Shown here one piece after another: positions 20,360 through 28,553 of a stretch of 64,000 nt of DNA. How positions within the stretch are numbered: position 1 is the stretch's first letter; each line of letters starts with the position of its first letter. The stretch is taken from contig JANSLP010000102.1 of NCBI GenBank assembly GCA_029298735.1, positions 32,305 through 96,304 on the forward strand. Reading direction: 5' to 3'. This DNA comes from Ophiostoma sp. CBS 140.51 (taxonomy: Eukaryota; Ascomycota; Sordariomycetes; Ophiostomatales; Ophiostomataceae). Both the position numbers and the translations under genes were made by a program. The notes beneath the pieces were generated by a model, which had not been told where the DNA came from, ran no database searches, and worked only from the letters and a program-made list of their open reading frames with translations.

Positions 20360-21441
20360 CTAATGAATCAACATCTCCTGAATCCTCGCATCACTTCTGT
20401 AGAACCGGTCTAGCGTAAAGTTTTTGAGTTGCCGGAAATTGCGGCAGGTGTGCACGACGTCCGACTCGACGTAGCTCCGCTGGGCGGCCTCGTGCCACTT
20501 GACGGGCACGGGCGTGGCGTCGCCAGCACACATGACCTGTTGCCGCAGCTGGTCGATGCAGTGGCTGTCGTGCATGCGGGCCCGGGGGTCGTCGCTGGGC
20601 GGGCCGTAGTATTCCGGGTGGATGAGTTTGCGGAGGTTGTTCTGACAGTACAGCGTTAGGCGGAGCAACAGGGGTGAATCATAGGGCTGGACTTACCAAA
20701 CAATGGAGCGTGTGGAACATGTCGAGTCTGACTGTTAGCATGACAACGATGATGATGGTTGACGCACGCCAACTCACCCAATAACATATCCTTCAAATTG
20801 AGGATTGTAAAATGTGGCATAGTCGGGTCCAAACGTATCTCTGGCCTCGTCTTCTGTGATGATAAAGTACCGTCCAAAGGTCAAGACATCCCACTCCTTG
20901 TCGACCAGCGGACTGGCACCGACGTATGTGTCTTTGCCCGGGTGCGGCTTGTACATTGTCCCCTCGTCGTCAAAACTGACACCACCGGTAAAGGAAATGT
21001 CGAGTGGAGTTATGTGTTGATGAACGGGGCCTACCAACAGGTTTAGGAAGTAATCAAATAAGTGAATGGAAGGAGACGAGACTCACCAAACTCATTCTTG
21101 GACCAGTGCATCTTGCCAAAGGCGGGATTTTGTTGGTGTCGTAGAAGCAGGACAAGGTAGAGAGAGAAGCTTGCTAGTAGTAGAGAAGTAATCCAAGGAA
21201 ACAGTAGGATAGTCCGTCGAGCCATGTTAACACGATGCGGTGGTGGCCGGCCCCGCTGAAGAGCCGGTGGAAGCTTACCGGGGCCGTAGCTACGAAGCAT
21301 CGATGCATCTTCGTGTTCTCCGTCGTCACCGTCACCATCTTCGACAGAACTGCTCTCAACGGGCGAGTAGGCTTCCTTCTCCTTTTTGGCCAGCCATGGG
21401 CCCCAGCGCTTGGGAGCGTCGCGAAGCAAATTGTTGGGCAT
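20360..21441 (-). CDS. UstYa-family (DUF3328) oxidase, copy 1
   Basis: Four exons, 21441-21087, 21030-20778, 20727-20697 and 20641-20360, all in phase, giving 306 aa. The cytosolic N-terminus is acidic, then one membrane helix spans about residues 77-100. The lumenal domain contains the two family motifs: HTLHC (H208, H211, C212) and HDSHC (H237, H240, C241), followed by CIDQLRQQVMCAGDATPVPVKW, the diagnostic DUF3328 stretch. UstYa-type proteins act with fungal RiPP precursors (ustiloxin, phomopsin, asperipin, epichloicyclin), where they oxidise and cyclise side chains; some relatives hydroxylate or chlorinate. It is transcribed away from the WSDDWG precursor 1.2 kb to its right and in the same direction as the ABC transporter. 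The exact reaction is inferred. The tiny 31-nt third exon carries the first motif. Confidence 0.88.
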
Positions 21442-21599
21442 GTTGTGAAGTGAGGTTGAAGATAGCAATGACTAAAAGACAGGAAGCTGATGAAAATCTT
21501 GGTCGTCAATATCAAGGTCGTGAAGACAAAATTAGTGAGTGTCGTCGAGTGGAAAGTAAATGAAAGATAAGGTCAAGGAAAGCTATAAATTTTTGAACA

Positions 21600-21970
21600 A
21601 TAAAAAAACATTCACTTACGAGCGTCCATATCGATACCCAGGTAAGAGGATCTTCTCGTAAAAATCATGAAAGTCCTTTCTTTGAGGATGGTGGGCAAGA
21701 CGGAACGTGACGCATCGGAGAAGTGAGCAGGAAAAGGATTACGGATACACAGAATCAGAAAGTAAATAGAAATACCACTTACACAAGATGCTGACGAGGA
21801 AGGCCAGCAAACAATCCAAGTTCATATTGTCCTACCGTTCACAACATCACCAGGATTGTACAACGTCTCCGTCTTGATCACGTTAACAAACGGAGTAAAG
21901 GCATCCTCCGACTCATGTTGATACTTTTGTTACGACGGCCACCTTGTTACGTCGAGTGCATCGTATAGAA
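21600..21970 (-). pseudogene. Possible gene remnant or unannotated exons of unknown identity
   Basis: On the minus strand two stretches read like real protein although no complete ORF exists. One (about 21955-21860) includes DAFTPFVNVIKTETLYNPGD and runs into a GTAGGA that could be a donor. The other (about 21705-21625) includes HPQRKDFHDFYEKILLPGYR and ends at a perfect GTAAGTG donor. A GTAAGTGG donor also follows a hydrophobic MNLDCLLAFLVSIL segment near 21790. I do not recognise the family. It could be a decayed cluster gene or a small multi-exon gene whose 3' part is lost, because UstYa-1 begins only about 160 bp further on. Confidence 0.25.
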
Positions 21971-22455
21971 CACGACAAACAGGAAATATCACAGCAGAAG
22001 TATGCTTTTCAGGACTTTTTACTGGACCATTTTTTATCTAAGTAGCCCCCTATTCTTAAAGCCATGTACCCACCACGACCATTGTCCAAAAAGAGAAGGA
22101 TGATGATGTACAACAATACGGCACAGCAATATCATCACGCCTCTCTTGCATCACCACACCAGTGTCCTTATGCGATGTCTATTTTCATTTTTCATGACAA
22201 ACACACTCAGATATTCAAAAAAAAAAAAAAGAAAGACACTAATAAAATAGATGAAAAGACACACATCGTGGTTGTACAAAAACATACAATGCACGTCGAC
22301 GGAAAAGTGAGAGAAGGGAGAACGCTGTGGTGCACATGGAAGTATTCTGCCCCGTCTTATCGACCAGCAGACAGAAATACCACAGGCCGTCTTTCTGGAG
22401 CCATTTGATTTATCAAAGTGCCCTGTGATGCAGTCTTCCATACTTTCATACCATC

Positions 22456-22460
22456 TATAA
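22456..22460 (+). promoter_or_regulatory. TATA box candidate of the precursor gene
   Basis: TATAAG in the context CCATCTATAAGAAGG lies about 145 bp before the precursor ATG. Downstream there is no ATG before 22605, and the leader is pyrimidine-rich with an ACTCAC microsatellite (about 22571-22594), consistent with a strongly expressed secreted-peptide gene. Confidence 0.5.
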
Positions 22461-22604
22461 GAAGGCATCTTCTCATCCACAACATCTCATCCATTTTCTC
22501 TTGGCACAGCTTCACATCAAGCATCACTCAAACTATTAAACTCTACAACCTACTATCAACTACTACCTTAACTCACACTCACACTCACACTCACCACAAA
22601 CATC

Positions 22605-23030
22605 ATGAAGGCCTCTGTCATTATTGCCTGCCTCGCTGGCCTCGCTGCGGCGTCGCCCGTCAACACAGAAAACAAGCGCTGGTCCGACGACTGGGGCAAG
22701 CGTGATGTTGCCGATTCGAAGCGTTGGTCCGACGATTGGGGAAAACGCGATTTCAAGGATGTCAAGAATGCCAAACGGTGGTCCGATGACTGGGGCGCGA
22801 GCGATGCCCCCGCCGACGGGAAGCGCTGGTCGGATGACTGGGGCAAACGCGAGGCCGCTCCGGAGTCCGCTGGCGAGGACAAGCGTTGGTCAGACGACTG
22901 GGGAAAGCGTGATGTCAAGGGTAGCAAGCGTTGGTCGGACGACTGGGGTGCGAGCGATGCCCCTGAGGCGAAGCGCTGGTCCGATGACTGGGGCAAGCGT
23001 GAGGCTGCTCCCGAGCCGGTCGTCGCTTAG
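22605..23030 (+). CDS. Secreted, kexin-processed repeat precursor with seven WSDDWG cores (candidate dikaritin-type RiPP precursor)
   Basis: Single exon, 141 aa. Residues 1-17 (MKASVIIACLAGLAAAS) form a signal peptide; a short pro-segment ends in Lys-Arg. Seven copies of WSDDWG follow, every one preceded by KR. Copies 1, 2, 4, 5 and 7 are followed directly by KR and would be released as the hexapeptide. Copies 3 and 6 read on as WSDDWGASDAP... before the next KR. Spacers are short and acidic or Ala/Pro-rich (DVADS, EAAPES..., EAAPEP...), resembling dipeptidyl-peptidase-trimmed spacers of fungal pheromone and RiPP precursors. Kexin (Kex2) cutting in the Golgi is established for this architecture. 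The neighbouring UstYa genes make a modified peptide the favoured product. Alternatives: an unmodified secreted repeat peptide or an atypical pheromone; known alpha-pheromones of the class have Trp-Cys...Cys-Trp cores, absent here. Confidence 0.85.
   Translation: MKASVIIACLAGLAAASPVNTENKRWSDDWGKRDVADSKRWSDDWGKRDFKDVKNAKRWSDDWGASDAPADGKRWSDDWGKREAAPESAGEDKRWSDDWGKRDVKGSKRWSDDWGASDAPEAKRWSDDWGKREAAPEPVVA
22680..23000 (+). repeat. Seven-copy WSDDWG-KR coding repeat
   Basis: Core copies lie from 22680 to 22994, with KR codons after the last one. The hexapeptide is identical in all seven copies, yet the codons differ (Ser TCC/TCG/TCA, Asp GAC/GAT, Gly GGC/GGA/GGT). A higher-order unit of three is visible: copies 2-3-4 and 5-6-7 each follow the order 'WSDDWG-KR-D...', 'WSDDWG-ASDAP', 'WSDDWG-KR-EAAPE'. 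Confidence 0.9.
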
Positions 23031-23505
23031 ATCGCCGACACCACGGTTCACGATGAGCACAGCTTTGATTTTCCCCGGCTTCGAGCCCTGAAAATGCCAC
23101 AGGTAGCTCGTTTGTTACAAAGAATGGTGTTGGTTGTGCTTGGAAATTTATTATGTCTTTGTTTACGCTTCATGTCTCTCGTTATTTTTTATTTTACTTT
23201 ATTATGCTTATTTATTCCACTTCTCATATACACACATAAATCAATACAAGAGTCCATTCGTTTTTGGGACAATCTCCTTTTCCATCAAGTAACGATAACC
23301 GTTGTATGATAAATTGTTCGATGAATCATTGTCATCTGTTTTGACTGCTGCCTGGGTGTTGCTTGTAAAGCTGCGTGTCTGAGGTCAAAAGAGGGGCATT
23401 TTGATAACTGAATTTGGGGGCCATCAACATGCATTTAAATACATGATTCAAGGTCCAGCTGTATTTATCATGACTACAGATTTACCTCTAAAAGTACACA
23501 TAAAA
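23031..23505. other. Precursor 3' UTR and kinase-gene promoter
   Basis: T-rich after the precursor stop, then a short AT-rich stretch before the kinase-like ATG. No gene seen. The frame of the kinase gene is open back to about 23401 but without a better-placed ATG. Confidence 0.5.
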
Positions 23506-24711
23506 ATGGACATCACCAACCTCAACTGGAAAGAAACCATCTACGACCCTGATGCATCATTGCGCAAGGCCATGCAGCGGACTGACTGGCCGGCGCTCTG
23601 CCGTCTGGCCTCGAGTCTGCGAGGCGGTGTACCCTGCAAACCGTTGGACACCACCACTAATGGGCTGAACAACATGGCCCGTCTCCTACAGTTTGATGAC
23701 AGTGTGTTGTGGGTGGCACGCATTGCCATGAGACCACCGGAAGTGGCCTCGGCCAAACTGCGCAGCGAAGTCGACACGATGCGCTGGATCCACGAGTCGT
23801 CTGGCCTGCCTGTGCCCAAGGTCTTTGCAAGCGAAACTGAGGTTGGGCCACGCAATGTAGCTGGTGTACCTTTTGTTCTCATGGAGTTTTTGCCGGGGAA
23901 CACGGCCATGGACTCGAATGGAGGCTATGATGTGAATCGCGGCGTCATTCCGGAAGCGCTTCGACCACAATTCTATCGCCAGGTGGCTGCATTCCATGTG
24001 CAAATGACATCTTTAAGGCTGCCTCAGATTGGAACTGTCCGCCAAAGAGAAGACGGTGGTTTCGAGGCCGGTCCCATACCAGGCATTGGCGGTCCTTTCG
24101 ACACAGCTACGGAATTTTTCAATGCGTGGGCAGACTACACCAAGTTTCCTCGACGTCCAGACGAGATTGTTGAAATTATGCGTGGAGCACCAGAGACACA
24201 ACAGGTCTTGTCGTCTGTCGAGACGTTCCTGACAAGACTGCGTGATATGGCGCCACGGCTGGCCCAGCATCATAAAAGCGACAACGGACCCTTCCCACTC
24301 TGTCACTCGGACTTTCTTCACAGCAATATCGTCGTGGATCACGACACGTTTGACGTTCTCGGCATCATTGACTGGGAAGGCGCTTGCACTCTCCCACTAG
24401 AGCTCGTGCAGTTTCCACGTTTTCTGAGCTTTATGCCACGCAACTTCGGCAGTCCCAATCGATTCTACGAGGACGGCATGCCTCAAGATGATGAAGAAAG
24501 ACAACAGTGGCAAGAAAGACAGCAGTACTTACAGATGGTCAACGAGTATGAGAACAACGAAGGTGGAGGCGACCACACACTCTCAAAGTGTCTTGCAGAT
24601 GAGAGCTCACAAGCTCTGCCTTATGCCATGGATGGCTTTGATGGTGGCAAGATGGGGCTTTATGGTCAGGTGCTGGACGACATTGAGAAGGTGCTGTCAG
24701 AGGGTAAATAA
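23506..24711 (+). CDS. Aminoglycoside-phosphotransferase/choline-kinase-like protein (APH family)
   Basis: Single exon, 401 aa from the preferred start MDITNLNWKETIYDPD; an in-frame ATG at 23470 is an alternative. Features of the APH fold: an N-lobe with VLWVARIAMRP (ATP-lysine strand, here Arg), ..LRSEVDTMRWIHESSGLPVPKV, then LMEFLPGNTAMD (hinge). The catalytic loop is CHSDFLHSNIVV (H267, D269, N274) and the metal-binding motif IIDWEGA has D289. Fungal members are numerous and mostly uncharacterised; some phosphorylate small molecules. The usual N-lobe Lys is not obvious, so activity is uncertain. It lies between the precursor and UstYa-2, same strand, so a tailoring, resistance or regulatory role is conceivable but unproven. 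Confidence 0.8.
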   Translation: MDITNLNWKETIYDPDASLRKAMQRTDWPALCRLASSLRGGVPCKPLDTTTNGLNNMARLLQFDDSVLWVARIAMRPPEVASAKLRSEVDTMRWIHESSGLPVPKVFASETEVGPRNVAGVPFVLMEFLPGNTAMDSNGGYDVNRGVIPEALRPQFYRQVAAFHVQMTSLRLPQIGTVRQREDGGFEAGPIPGIGGPFDTATEFFNAWADYTKFPRRPDEIVEIMRGAPETQQVLSSVETFLTRLRDMAPRLAQHHKSDNGPFPLCHSDFLHSNIVVDHDTFDVLGIIDWEGACTLPLELVQFPRFLSFMPRNFGSPNRFYEDGMPQDDEERQQWQERQQYLQMVNEYENNEGGGDHTLSKCLADESSQALPYAMDGFDGGKMGLYGQVLDDIEKVLSEGK

Positions 24712-25517
24712 TATCAACATCTTCCAGGCACAATGAAACTAAATTTCTTTTCTATTCAATTTTCCATAATTATTCTGTACAGAAAAACGAAGGAAAACCC
24801 AATTTGCTTAAAAACACCTCACGTTTAACGGGTTGCTTCTTTTGGCATATAAGTGCGAGCATGTGAGGAACGGTTCTGCTGCCCTGTGCTGTTGGGCTGA
24901 CGCCTCTTTGTTGTGCAGTGTGTTGCAGTTGTGTTGCACTGTCCTGCTAAGCGCTGCAGATGGCGTGTGTGGTTAAAGATGACGGCAACTCAGGCTGACA
25001 TGAGAATTTGTGTTTGGGAGTTCAATATTAGCCAATAAATTGAAAGGTCGCCACGTCCACGGGATGTAAGCCGTTAGCAAACTGCTAGCACTGCTTACCA
25101 AAGTTCTACACGAAGGGTGCTTTGTTTGTGCGTCAGAGAAGACCGGCGACCGATATACGAGTATACCCATTGCAGATGGTGGTGTGAGACAGATGTATTT
25201 ATTTCTTTGGGTTGTGTTGAACAATTATCATTCCTGCTTTGCATTTATTTTATTTTCTTTACGATAGTCATTACCAACAAACATCTGCACTACGTCGGAC
25301 ATCCTACATTGACTCGCGTCACACTTCTTCACAAAATAAACACATAGAATCCCATTCAATCATCTCTAACATCCCTCACAATGGTTTTCTTTGAGGTTTT
25401 CTGTTATTGCGTTTCTGTCCTCGTTGATTTTTCCTTGACTCTATTTCACTTTGCCCGCATAGTTGCCTACACCATCCTTTGATTTCCACTGCCCCATTCA
25501 TTCCCCATCTTTTCACA
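24712..25517. other. Intergenic with promoter/leader of UstYa-2
   Basis: No full gene. Contains a T/G-rich stretch with repeated TTGTGCAGTGTGTTGCAGTTG-like words near 24910 and the upstream ORF listed separately. Confidence 0.5.
25381..25482 (+). promoter_or_regulatory. Upstream ORF (33 codons) in the putative UstYa-2 leader
   Basis: ATG in a strong context (A at -3, G at +4) starts a 33-residue hydrophobic ORF that stops 35 nt before the UstYa-2 ATG and in a different frame. If the transcript starts upstream of 25381, this uORF should reduce or regulate translation of UstYa-2. Transcript start not known. Confidence 0.4.
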
Positions 25518-26388
25518 ATGTCAAAAGATGCAACTAAAGACAACGGTGAATATGACCGTCTTCCACTCGGCGACGACGATCCGAGCGCCACGGAGGTCGA
25601 CAACTTTGAACGCAAGCCGACTGTGATCCGCCGTTCGTGGATTTTCCACCGCTTTATCCAAGTCGTCATTGTCTTTTGGGCGACTGTCTTGCTCGCCGGC
25701 GCCGTGGCCATCCTCTCCCAGCACATCGTGAACCGTCAACTGGCAGCTGCCACCTCGACCTGTGTCTGCGCACCCCACGACCAGTACCGCGTCGCCGAAG
25801 ACTTTACCTCGAATGTTCCTCAGTGTAAGTGGCCCCCTTCTTCCAAACAAAAATATCTTCTAACTTCTCTTAGTCGGTACGACTCTTCTTCAGTTTGACG
25901 AGACAATGGGCTTCACGTTTGACCCGCGCACGGCCACGACGGCCGATGTCGAGGACGTCCTTCACCACTGGGCTTCACTCAGTCCTATCGGCGACGGTTT
26001 TATTCTCAGTAACAACAGTCGCGAGTTGCTACCAGAACCCAAGTGGATCGCCGGTGCTGGTGAAGGCCTGCACAACCTGGCCGTCTACCACCAGATGCAT
26101 TGTCTCTACAGACTCATGATGGCCTACAACGATGCCGTTTTGGGTACACCAACGGATGTTGACCACGCCCGCCACTGTTTTAATTATATCCGGCAGACCA
26201 TTATGTGCGTCGCCGATACGACGCTCGAAGGCGTCAACCCAGACAGCGAGCGCCCCGAGACGGCCCGAGTTGGTGCGCACCGGGTGTGCAAAGACTACAG
26301 CCAGGTGCAGGCGTGGGCACAGGCGCACCGACGGCAGCCGGTGCCGGGGTACAATCCCCATCCGCATAAACATGAGGGGCATCAGTGA
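25518..26388 (+). CDS. UstYa-family (DUF3328) oxidase, copy 2
   Basis: Two exons, 25518-25824 and 25874-26388, joined in phase (T|TC), giving 273 aa. The N-terminal cytosolic tail is followed by a membrane helix at about residues 44-66 and a short CVC-containing lumenal linker. Family motifs are HQMHC (H175, H178, C179) and HARHC (H200, H203, C204), followed by FNYIRQTIMCVADTTLEGV, highly typical of UstYa homologues. The protein differs from copy 1 in length, exon pattern and motif spacing, so the two are not recent duplicates. In known dikaritin clusters two different UstY proteins often act together on one precursor. Substrate assignment to the WSDDWG precursor is inferred from position, 2.5 kb away on the same strand. 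Confidence 0.9.
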
Positions 26389-26741
26389 GGGCATCAGTCG
26401 TGTTGGATGGTTAGTTCGGGATGGAATCATGTGTACACGTTTGAAATTCTTCACATATTAGACAGCAGTGGAAGACACAAGACACAAGATGGAATAGTAA
26501 AACCCGTTTTGATAACCGTTGGCCGAATGCTAAAACAAGAGATTGAAGAAAGATTCAAGAAAAGGTAATCTAAGAAAACGCAGCCCGGAAAGAGAAAAAA
26601 TAGAAAATAAAAACATCCCAAGTAGAAAACAAAAAAAAGAACAGAATAAAAAGAAACAGTCAAAAAACAGACCAAGAAAATTCAAATTAAAAAAACAGAC
26701 ACCTTTTTTAATGCAACAGTCATCCCATCTCTTTACCACCT
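26389..26741. other. Convergent 3' regions, A-rich
   Basis: Boundary between the accessory block and HAS1. Strongly A-rich on the plus strand (26530-26700); no gene seen. Confidence 0.5.
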
Positions 26742-28553
26742 CTATTGCCTCCGATTTCTGTGGCCCTGGCCACCGCCCTGTTGCCGCGGCTGGCTGCCGT
26801 ATGCCCGCCGTCCGTTGTTGTTACCGTTGGCCTTGTTCTTCATGCTGGACAAAAGTGTCAGATCGACACGCGGCGGTGTAGCAAAACCGAAACTCTTTCC
26901 CACGCCGGCGAGATCCAGCTTTTGAATGTCAAAGACGGACCGCAGACTGTGGCTGCCATAGGCGTGCAGGTAGGAACGGAAGCCGTCCTTGGCCGACTGG
27001 TGCAGATAGTGGTTTTGACTCATCAGCTTCTCGAGCTGGGACTGGACGCTGATCACCTTGTTGGTGGGGAACTCGTACTCGACGACGGGGACGCGGGCAT
27101 CGCGCAGGTAGGCTAAGAAACCGACTTCGCTGGGAAGGAGGAAAAGGAGTGACTTGCCAGTGCCGTTGGTGCCACGCGCTGTCCGGCCGACACGGTGGAC
27201 ATAGGAACGGCCATCGTCTGGCGGGTCGAACTGGACGATCCAGTCGACGGCGGGGATATCGAGACCACGGGCGGCCACGTCTGTGCACAGCAAAATACCG
27301 TGCTCGGCATTGATAAACTCAAAGAACGTTGCTGTGCGCTTGGCCTGCTTCTGTTTGCCGTGCAAATCTAAGACACCGCCCAAATCAATGTACCGCAACA
27401 GATCGGCGTGGTACTTGACCGAATTGCACGAAGAGAAAAAGACAATGACCTTCTTCTTGCCGGCCATCTTCTTGAGGAAGTTCCACAGCAGCATAAAGCG
27501 GTTCTGCGACGGGCAAATCACGTATCCCTGCTCCAGGCCGGCGACAGTGCTGTGCTGCTGCTCGGCGTCGACATTGAGGTACAGCGGGTTGGGCCCCAGC
27601 GACACCTTGGCCAGATCGTCAATCTTTTGCGTCTGCGTGGCCGAGAACAGCATCGTCTGGCGCTTCTTGGGCAGAATCGAAATAATCTTGCGCAGCTCGT
27701 CCTCGAAACCGACCTCGAGAATACGGTCGGCCTCGTCAATGATGAGCGACCGCAAATTCTTGTAGACAAAGGGCGTGCTCTGCAGGTGGTCCAGCAGACG
27801 GCCCGGCGTGGCCACCAGCAGGTTGACACCTTTCGACAACTTATCGGCCTCGGCGCGCTTGTTGGCACCGCCCATCACAATGCCCGTCGTCTGCGTGTGG
27901 TACTTCATCAGCTCCTGGGCCACACCCCAGATTTGGAGGGCCAGCTCGCGCGTCGGCGTTACGATAATCGCACCAACACCGTTGCGCGGCTTGAACTTGA
28001 GCGAGTACAGCATCTCGACGGCCGGGATCAAGAATGCCAGCGTTTTGCCCGAGCCCGTTTTGGCCGCACCCAGCAGATCCTTGCCGGCCAGCAGCGGCGC
28101 AATCGAGCGCTGCTGGATCTGTGTCATGATCGTCTTTTCCATGTCGGCAAGGCCGCGCTTGGTCTTGTCGGAGATGTTGAGGTCGGCAAATGCTGCCGAA
28201 GAGGGTGAAGCGCCATCGCCATCGACAGCCGGGAGTGTAAGGTGCTGCGTGTCGGCGTCGTCGCTGGCTGCGGGGAGTTGTGCCGGTTCGGACATGCCGT
28301 CGTCTTCTTCGTCAGAGGCCTTCTCCTCAACCTCCTCGTCCTGCTCGATGTCCTCGTCATCAGAGACCACCTCCTCGGCGTCCACCTCGACCACCTTCTG
28401 CTTCTTCTCCTTCTTCTCCTTCTTGGCCTTCTTGGACTTCTTCACCTCGCGCTCCGTCTCAACATGTTCTATTTCAGTCGAAGAGGCAGCGGCCGCCGCC
28501 TGGCTCTCGGCCCGCTCGCTGTGCCTTCTCTTTTTGCCGATTTTGTCTGTCAT
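26742..28553 (-). CDS. HAS1: DEAD-box ATP-dependent RNA helicase Has1
   Basis: Single exon, 603 aa, normal for Has1. A charged Lys/Glu-rich N-terminus (residues 1-130) precedes the helicase core. Motifs: Q-motif region with MTQIQQRSIAPLL, motif I AKTGSGKTLAF (~168), PTRELALQ, motif II DEAD (~272), SAT (~302), VAARGLDIPAVDWI and motif VI HRVGRTAR (~453). The C-terminal SVFDIQKLDLAGVGKSFGFATPPRVDL is the Has1/DDX18 signature, ending in a basic Gly/Asn-rich tail. Family role: nucleolar ATPase/helicase for 18S and 25S rRNA maturation in both ribosomal subunit precursors. The start MTDKIGKKRRH at 28553 was chosen because further upstream there is no ATG in a helicase-like context. Confidence 0.95.
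   Translation of the reverse strand: MTDKIGKKRRHSERAESQAAAAASSTEIEHVETEREVKKSKKAKKEKKEKKQKVVEVDAEEVVSDDEDIEQDEEVEEKASDEEDDGMSEPAQLPAASDDADTQHLTLPAVDGDGASPSSAAFADLNISDKTKRGLADMEKTIMTQIQQRSIAPLLAGKDLLGAAKTGSGKTLAFLIPAVEMLYSLKFKPRNGVGAIIVTPTRELALQIWGVAQELMKYHTQTTGIVMGGANKRAEADKLSKGVNLLVATPGRLLDHLQSTPFVYKNLRSLIIDEADRILEVGFEDELRKIISILPKKRQTMLFSATQTQKIDDLAKVSLGPNPLYLNVDAEQQHSTVAGLEQGYVICPSQNRFMLLWNFLKKMAGKKKVIVFFSSCNSVKYHADLLRYIDLGGVLDLHGKQKQAKRTATFFEFINAEHGILLCTDVAARGLDIPAVDWIVQFDPPDDGRSYVHRVGRTARGTNGTGKSLLFLLPSEVGFLAYLRDARVPVVEYEFPTNKVISVQSQLEKLMSQNHYLHQSAKDGFRSYLHAYGSHSLRSVFDIQKLDLAGVGKSFGFATPPRVDLTLLSSMKNKANGNNNGRRAYGSQPRQQGGGQGHRNRRQ

Larger units (their letters stand above)
21442..22604. promoter_or_regulatory. 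Divergent intergenic region between UstYa-1 and the WSDDWG precursor
   Basis: It holds the promoters of both divergent genes and the possible remnant at 21600-21970. Between 22000 and 22440 there is A-rich non-coding sequence with an A13-type run near 22218. No transcription-factor palindrome was confidently recognised. Confidence 0.5.

Noticed and set aside
22605..23030. Reading the repeat precursor as an alpha-type mating pheromone
   Set aside because: The kexin layout fits, but filamentous ascomycete alpha-pheromones have 9-15-residue cores with Trp-Cys...Cys-Trp ends. WSDDWG has no Cys and sits between UstYa genes. Kept only as an alternative.
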